From positions 5,022,001 to 5,086,000 of the forward strand of contig CAKKNE010000005.1 in the NCBI GenBank assembly GCA_918797485.1: a stretch of DNA of 64,000 bases, in the 5' to 3' direction. A model generated the notes under the pieces. That model was not told the DNA's origin. It made no database searches and was given only the letters and a program-made list of their open reading frames with translations. Origin of the DNA: Pelagomonas calceolata (lineage: Eukaryota > Sar > Pelagophyceae > Pelagomonadales > Pelagomonadaceae). Position numbers and translations under genes: made by a program. This document shows positions 61,101 to 64,000 of this stretch, in pieces; positions within the stretch are counted from its first letter, which is position 1, and each line of letters opens with the position of its first letter.

Positions 61101-64000
61101 GCTCCGGCGGAGCGCCGACGAGCGAGCGAAGCGCCTGACGGTCGTCGAGGGCGAGCGGGACGAGCTCCGGCGGAGCGCGGACGAACAAGCGAAAAGAAGC
61201 ATAACGCTGGAGCGCGACCTGGCGGCCACGCGCGCCGAGGCCGCGCGGCGCCTCGCGGAGCTCGACGAGGCGGAGGCGGCGACGGCCGCGGCGGCGCGGA
61301 CCGCCGCGACGCTCAAGGCCCGCGTGGCGACGGTCGAGGCCGAGAACGAGGAGCACACGACGCGCAATGCGACGCTCAAGGCCCGCCTCGCCGCGCTCGA
61401 GGGCGCGCTCGCCGCCGCGGAGAGCGCGCCGGAGCCGCTCAAGGCGCGCCTCGCGGCCCTCGCGCAGGACCGCGACCGCCTCGCGGCCGACGCCGACGCG
61501 CGCCTGGCCGACGCCGATCGCCGGGCCGCGGAGCAGCGCCGCCGCGTCGCCGCGCTCGAGGCGGACGCCGAGGCCCAAGCCGCCAAGGAGGAGGCGCTGC
61601 GGCGCCGCGTCGCCGCCCTCGAGGGCGACGTCGCGGCGGCGGCCGCCGCCCAGACGCCGCTGAAGGCGCGCCTCGCGACGGCGACCGACGACTTCGACGA
61701 GGTGGCGCGGGACCGCGACGCGCTCGCGCGCCGCGTCTTCGCCCTCGAGGGCGACGCGGACGCGCGGGCGCAGGAGGCCGCGGGCTTGCGTCGGAAGGTG
61801 AGCGCGCTCGAGGGCGAGCTCGCCGCCCACGCGCCGCTGAAGGCGCGCCTCGCGGCCGCGGGGGAAGACCACGACGAGCTCGGGCGCCAGCTCGCGGCCG
61901 CGACCCGCCGCGCCGCCGCCCTCGAGAGCGACCTCGCCGCGGCGACCGCCGCGCAGACGCCCCTAAAGGCGCGCCTCGCGGCCGCGGCGGACGACCAAGA
62001 GGCGGCAGCGCGGGACCGCGAGGCACTTTCGCGCCGCGTCGCCACCCTCGAGAACGACCAGACCCAGGAAGCCGCCGACTTGCGTAGGAAGGTAAGCGCG
62101 CTTGAGGGCGAGCTCACCAACGCGGCGGCCGCCGCGCAGACGCAGCTCGCGGCCGCGACCCGCCGCGCCGCCGCCCTCGAGAGCGACGTCGAGGCCCAGA
62201 CCCAGGCGGCCGCCGGCCTCCGCCGGAAAATAAGCGCGCTCGAGGGCGAGAAGGGCGCGCTCGGCGTCGCCGCCGAGGCGCGGCTCACCAAGCTCGCTTC
62301 GGAAAAGGCCGCGGCCGAGGCGCGGTGTGAAGAGTTGCGGCGCGCCGCCGAGGCCGCCGCCGCGCACACAGCGACGCACAGCGAGTTTCAGGACGCGGCG
62401 ACGGCGCGGCTGGCCGAGGTCGAGCGCGCGCGGCGGGCGCTCGAGGGCGAGCGCGACCGGCTTCAGGAGGAGCAAGCGGGTGTCGACGCGGAGCTCCGGG
62501 CGCGGACCGAGAGAGCTGAAGAGGCCGAGGCGCAGGCGTCGGCGCTGCGCCAGGACCTCGAGATCGTCGCCGCCGAGCGCGACGCCCTCCGGGCCGAGGC
62601 GGCGGAGGCGCGGGACGCGCTCGAGCGCCGCGTCGAAGTCCTAGCCAAGGAGCGGGACGAGCTCCGGACCGCGTCGGAAGAAAGCAAGGCCAAGCACGAG
62701 GCGCAACAAAAAGCGCTGGGCGTCGCGTCCGAGGCGCGCCTCGCCCAGCTCGACGCGAGGCGGAGCAAGGCCGAGGCGGACTGCGAGCGGCTCCGCCGCG
62801 ACCGCGCGGCCGCCGACGAGCGGGCGCGCGCGGCGCTCGACGAGGCCGACGCGCGCCTCGCGGAGCTCGGCCGCCGCGTCGCGCAGCTCACGCACGAGAA
62901 CGGCGACCTGCAGACGGCCGCCGCCGCGGCGCAGCGGCGGCTCCGGGCCCTCGAGGGCGAGGTTACATTACTTGGAGACGGCCCGCGCGAGGTCCAGGAG
63001 TTGAGGAAGGAGCTCCGGACCTTGAACGACGAGCGCGACGCGGAGGTGGCCCAGGTGCGCCGCGAGCTCGGCGCGATGACGCGCGCGCGCGACGAGGCGC
63101 GGGAGACGGGGGACGAGGCGCGGGCGGCGCTGCGGCGCAAACTCGGCGTGGCCGAGGCGGAGGCCGAGAGTGCAATCGCCACGATATCGGCGCTGCGCGG
63201 CGAGGCGAGTGAAAACGAGGCGGCCCTGGCGCAGCTGCGCCGGGAGCTCGCCGATGCGACGCGGGCGCGCGAGGAGGGCGAGGCGGCCCTTTCTGCGGCC
63301 CGCGCGGACGCCGCCGCTTTGGTCGACGAGCGCGACGAGCTAGCGAGGCACATCGACGACGCCGACGCCGTCGCGGCGACGCTGCGGCGCCAGGTCGCGG
63401 ACCTGGGGACCGAGCGCGACGCGCATGAACTCGATGCGAAGAAGTCGGGCCGCCGCGTGCGGGAGCTCGAGCGCGAGGCCGAGGCTGCGGTCGACTTGAA
63501 GCGCCAGCTCGTCTCCCTAAAAACGGACCGCGACGACCTGCAGACGATGAGCGACGCGCGGAGCGCGGCGCTGCACCGGCGCATCTCGACGCTGGAAGCG
63601 GAACTCACGGAAGCCTCGCAGCGGCTCCCGCCCCTGCGGGCCGAGGTCGCGGCCGCCGAGGACGCGGCGCGCGAGGCCCGCCGGGCGCGCGACGACGACG
63701 CGAGCGCGTTCCGACGCCAGGTTGCCGCGCTCGAGGCGCGCCTGGCGGAGGCGGAGCGGCCTGCCGTCGCGACGCCCCAGCGCCCCGACCGGGACCAGTT
63801 GCTCGAGGACGCCGAGGGTCGCGTTCAAACCCAGCGGCGGGCGCTCCTCTCCGCGACGCACGAGCGCGACGAAGCCATGGCGCAGTACGACGTTTTGAGA
63901 AGACGCATCGCGTCGCTGGAAGCGGCGCTCCAGGAGCAGCGGGACGCGGCCGACCGCACGACGCAGCAATTGCGGAGCGAAAAACGAGATTTGGAGAGCG
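55132..64000 (+). CDS. Giant coiled-coil protein, 3' end outside window
   Basis: From ATG 55132 the plus frame has no stop to the window edge: at least 2,956 residues. After a Pro-rich N-terminus of about 90 residues (with SPRSAPAADRLAAENAML leading into the helix), the rest is almost unbroken heptad-type sequence dominated by Ala, Arg, Glu, Leu and Asp, with common blocks such as ERDELRR, LEAELAAA and LKRDLAAT. Brief Pro-containing breaks (for example TPPRSRG, RTPPQTPPREPS) divide it into rods. The pattern suits a very long rod: golgin, centrosome/basal-body or rootlet-type scaffold. No motor, kinase or GRIP motif is visible. Low-complexity composition makes homology-based naming unsafe. Confidence 0.85.
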   Translation, partial: MGPPPGDPGSPEPPPAPGQRRSPAPPPMPAHAVQMQPESIRARELRAAQAQNNASDESDGALTPPKPRVLPPVPSPRSAPAADRLAAENAMLKAALENARKTIHDAAAERDDLRKRATEEINAMRASLDAERAELREASYTKAALLRRSEPHADLAEALQSLEAMKAGAAARDARDAAAKSALADEVSALKASGRAAARLQADLAAAHAELEAERQGRAAQTGAFRAQLDDIRAAKEEACRDAVDWAEESSRFKGEVTALLTKCQKLEEDKAAAIESNGGLEADLAAARRETDEVTGRLDGAVASLAQAKTEQERLYAETSSLKRDLAATKADLVQSKADADAARDARDAAIADARAAARRFSQELAAARASGETQAAADARAAAELQRDLVAAKAALDVARTPPASPNPRLSQLEAHADAADEARDAALAECVQLRKKLSSLEVDRDELQAGRETIKGKAANLQRRLTALEAELAAAQEAHEARLSSLAEERDRRVGDERDRVASLRRELAGSIADRDDLRASVDVLKRRSDTLEKQLREERAAAEVASDQLKEDRERSLSEERAAGEATAQKLRRDLDAKQAQLDEANALLLSGPAPREADAPAVARLKAELATASEALDRMTVEAADAGHSATNLRRDVESERDKRRKAETEANDQRRAAEEALSQADAVKRDADARMASAKREADARLAAAQREAEQRLADARRGDAEALADAKRDAEAKRRDADALRASNAELQRVADRLREELSEMGELRRELAAARTPRDDAPPPPPPLRNPQVAELQREVERLTEEAESRRATSFVEATRLRDEADAARAVASDLRDDLRAAEGQRDEAVDAARKLERTVARLKGDVDAAAGRRDAADARALHEAAAALDAARQAQRAAEGARDGAVADAARLQAALDAARTEWHSPRRHGTPEGADVTRLEAELAAARKAEAATAARVRDECRAEAARLEADLKAASQKAEAATAARVRDECRAEAARLEADLKAASQKAEAATAARVRDECRAEAVRLEADLRADRSELNSAKTSLEHELAAMTRERDVALAACSEANGELRALKLKHELEAELEAVRTPPRDHAARADRAEREKMEAEAREAEVRAEFAALRRRLDAAEARAASTSDSEEVPRSPAAALNEEVSEVLREADRSVRQNIRRVETFESGDAPQTPPRSRGLRRRVAALAEERDALLANAEKRISSLTEQLARVTQERDAARPIVETRGRATQTKVYGLQQRPRSAPPSPRGSSDDEDRGKWRRAEDELKSLRRMLEDAAASEARAVASLKRDLAAAQAELDVLRTPQKNPMEQALAAEKRRREVLEAELSEVRQELEKVSAGEARAVATLKRDLAATKASLEIHSEPADTSVVKRLRDALNEATSELNEARSSMKSQKKTADELEACRRAHAAEKQAAEELRQKIHEASLVRTPPQTPPREPSSDHAAAGSTAGRMRAAALKSLRTELEHARAALAEMRLRSDHTEESHVKALQHDLRHAAEECQELHDEVAKEKKLRAESEEALRMEQSVFAEAEMALRGKISEKAGALEAERRLRAEAEASLQDMAAVSAALGAERRRRGELEAALAELQRTSSEKESSLRVDLTTAADALGALDEEHRTEAAALRSNLEAQHEVEANLRGELAHAQDALQAERAAWAEVEAEVENEREQRTRTEDDLREELRAVEADRTRTEDDLRAELQSKAEALAAEQAARNRTEAALAEAVRPRTGDVERLETHLVDLAAAATDEVDAHRNAAQRRAAELQRARSDHEAQASNAQRRIAALERELAAARTALEDANADDAAAAQTIETLERELAHVSSGATAAARAHERALGEARDEAAAEARTAQRKDAELARANDALQAATNDRDAAEATIQGLRRDLVRRGDALRVAEEDRDATIQQLQRELEATKRDAAKWKDDADALRTEAFVEATRLRDETQDARTRAREAAAAQAERLTAAERERDELRRSADERAKRLTVVEGERDELRRSADERAKRLTVVEGERDELRRSADEQAKRSITLERDLAATRAEAARRLAELDEAEAATAAAARTAATLKARVATVEAENEEHTTRNATLKARLAALEGALAAAESAPEPLKARLAALAQDRDRLAADADARLADADRRAAEQRRRVAALEADAEAQAAKEEALRRRVAALEGDVAAAAAAQTPLKARLATATDDFDEVARDRDALARRVFALEGDADARAQEAAGLRRKVSALEGELAAHAPLKARLAAAGEDHDELGRQLAAATRRAAALESDLAAATAAQTPLKARLAAAADDQEAAARDREALSRRVATLENDQTQEAADLRRKVSALEGELTNAAAAAQTQLAAATRRAAALESDVEAQTQAAAGLRRKISALEGEKGALGVAAEARLTKLASEKAAAEARCEELRRAAEAAAAHTATHSEFQDAATARLAEVERARRALEGERDRLQEEQAGVDAELRARTERAEEAEAQASALRQDLEIVAAERDALRAEAAEARDALERRVEVLAKERDELRTASEESKAKHEAQQKALGVASEARLAQLDARRSKAEADCERLRRDRAAADERARAALDEADARLAELGRRVAQLTHENGDLQTAAAAAQRRLRALEGEVTLLGDGPREVQELRKELRTLNDERDAEVAQVRRELGAMTRARDEARETGDEARAALRRKLGVAEAEAESAIATISALRGEASENEAALAQLRRELADATRAREEGEAALSAARADAAALVDERDELARHIDDADAVAATLRRQVADLGTERDAHELDAKKSGRRVRELEREAEAAVDLKRQLVSLKTDRDDLQTMSDARSAALHRRISTLEAELTEASQRLPPLRAEVAAAEDAAREARRARDDDASAFRRQVAALEARLAEAERPAVATPQRPDRDQLLEDAEGRVQTQRRALLSATHERDEAMAQYDVLRRRIASLEAALQEQRDAADRTTQQLRSEKRDLES
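57943..58212 (+). repeat. 90-bp tandem repeat (3 copies) in the giant coiled coil
   Basis: AAGGCCGAGGCCGCGACGGC starts units at 57943, 58033 and 58123, a 90-bp period encoding a 30-residue block (AARVRDECRAEAARLEADLK core). The first two are nearly identical; the third has diverged at its end. Confidence 0.88.
61027..61215 (+). repeat. 63-bp tandem repeat (3 copies) in the giant coiled coil
   Basis: GAGCGGGACGAGCTCCGGCG starts units at 61027, 61090 and 61153. The 63-bp period is 21 residues (ERDELRRSADERAKRL core), exactly three heptads, so expansion keeps coiled-coil register. Confidence 0.9.

Noticed and set aside
57943-61215. CRISPR-like spaced repeats
   Set aside because: The repeats are contiguous, in frame within a coding region and without unique spacers; they are protein repeats in a eukaryotic gene.
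60234-62369. 711-codon minus-strand open frame
   Set aside because: Same reason: Ser/Ala-rich antisense shadow of the giant coiled-coil gene, with no start context or domain.

Overview
The window is nuclear DNA from a GC-rich, intron-poor, gene-dense eukaryote. It carries TRAPP, LSm3, cytosolic uL2, ADAT1, RBR ligase and HSF-type genes, GT-AG introns and eukaryotic tRNA genes including tRNA-Sec. A bipartite-leader-like protein, an outer-dynein-arm docking-like coiled coil, and introner-type introns with terminal inverted repeats and 8-bp target duplications point to a stramenopile alga, most likely a flagellated pelagophyte of the Pelagomonas/Aureococcus type. The species is an inference; the gene content is read directly.

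Layout. 0-4.1 kb: a tail-anchored hypothetical protein, TRAPPC3 and ribosomal protein uL2, whose two introns hold five tRNA genes (Trp-Sec-Val, then Trp-Sec). 4.2-8.2 kb: a small gene fragment, a predicted deacetylase-acetyltransferase fusion, and two truncated genes joined head to head. 8.2-16.3 kb: an M16 insulysin-like protease, a WW/PH/WH2 scaffold and a possibly plastid-targeted SAM protein. 16.8-28.3 kb: a 1,705-residue ankyrin/HATPase/CCCH protein, an HSF-domain factor, a flagellar docking-like coiled coil and two hypotheticals. 28.5-40 kb: F-box/LRR, ADAT1, a B3GNTL1-like glycosyltransferase with an introner, LSm3, a BTB protein, a SAM/Tudor protein and a Nudix-HAD fusion. 40.0-41.9 kb is a gene-poor gap. 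41.9-55 kb: an OB-fold protein, an RBR E3 ligase, an MFS carrier, an EF-hand/zinc-finger/Nudix-like protein, an Orai-like channel and coiled-coil proteins. 55.1 kb to the right edge is one uninterrupted coiled-coil frame of at least 2,956 codons that continues outside the window.

Three features cut across genes. First, four introns are copies of one short inverted-repeat element (about 15-bp TIRs, CTGTGTGGAAATC type). In all four the 5' splice site is the GT of the target duplication and the AG comes from the element. Second, another set of short introns shares an internal ACGCCATCGMCGCGAC motif and, in part, an extended 5' end that also resembles the uL2 introns. Third, a 22-24 bp dyad-ended motif (GCTAGTGTCTTAC...GCTAGC) lies 130-365 bp upstream of start codons at about ten sites, often between divergent genes, and looks like a shared promoter element.

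Limits: exon structures come from reading alone, without transcripts. Single-exon starts were chosen by first sensible ATG and promoter position. Family names rest on remembered motifs, not searches.
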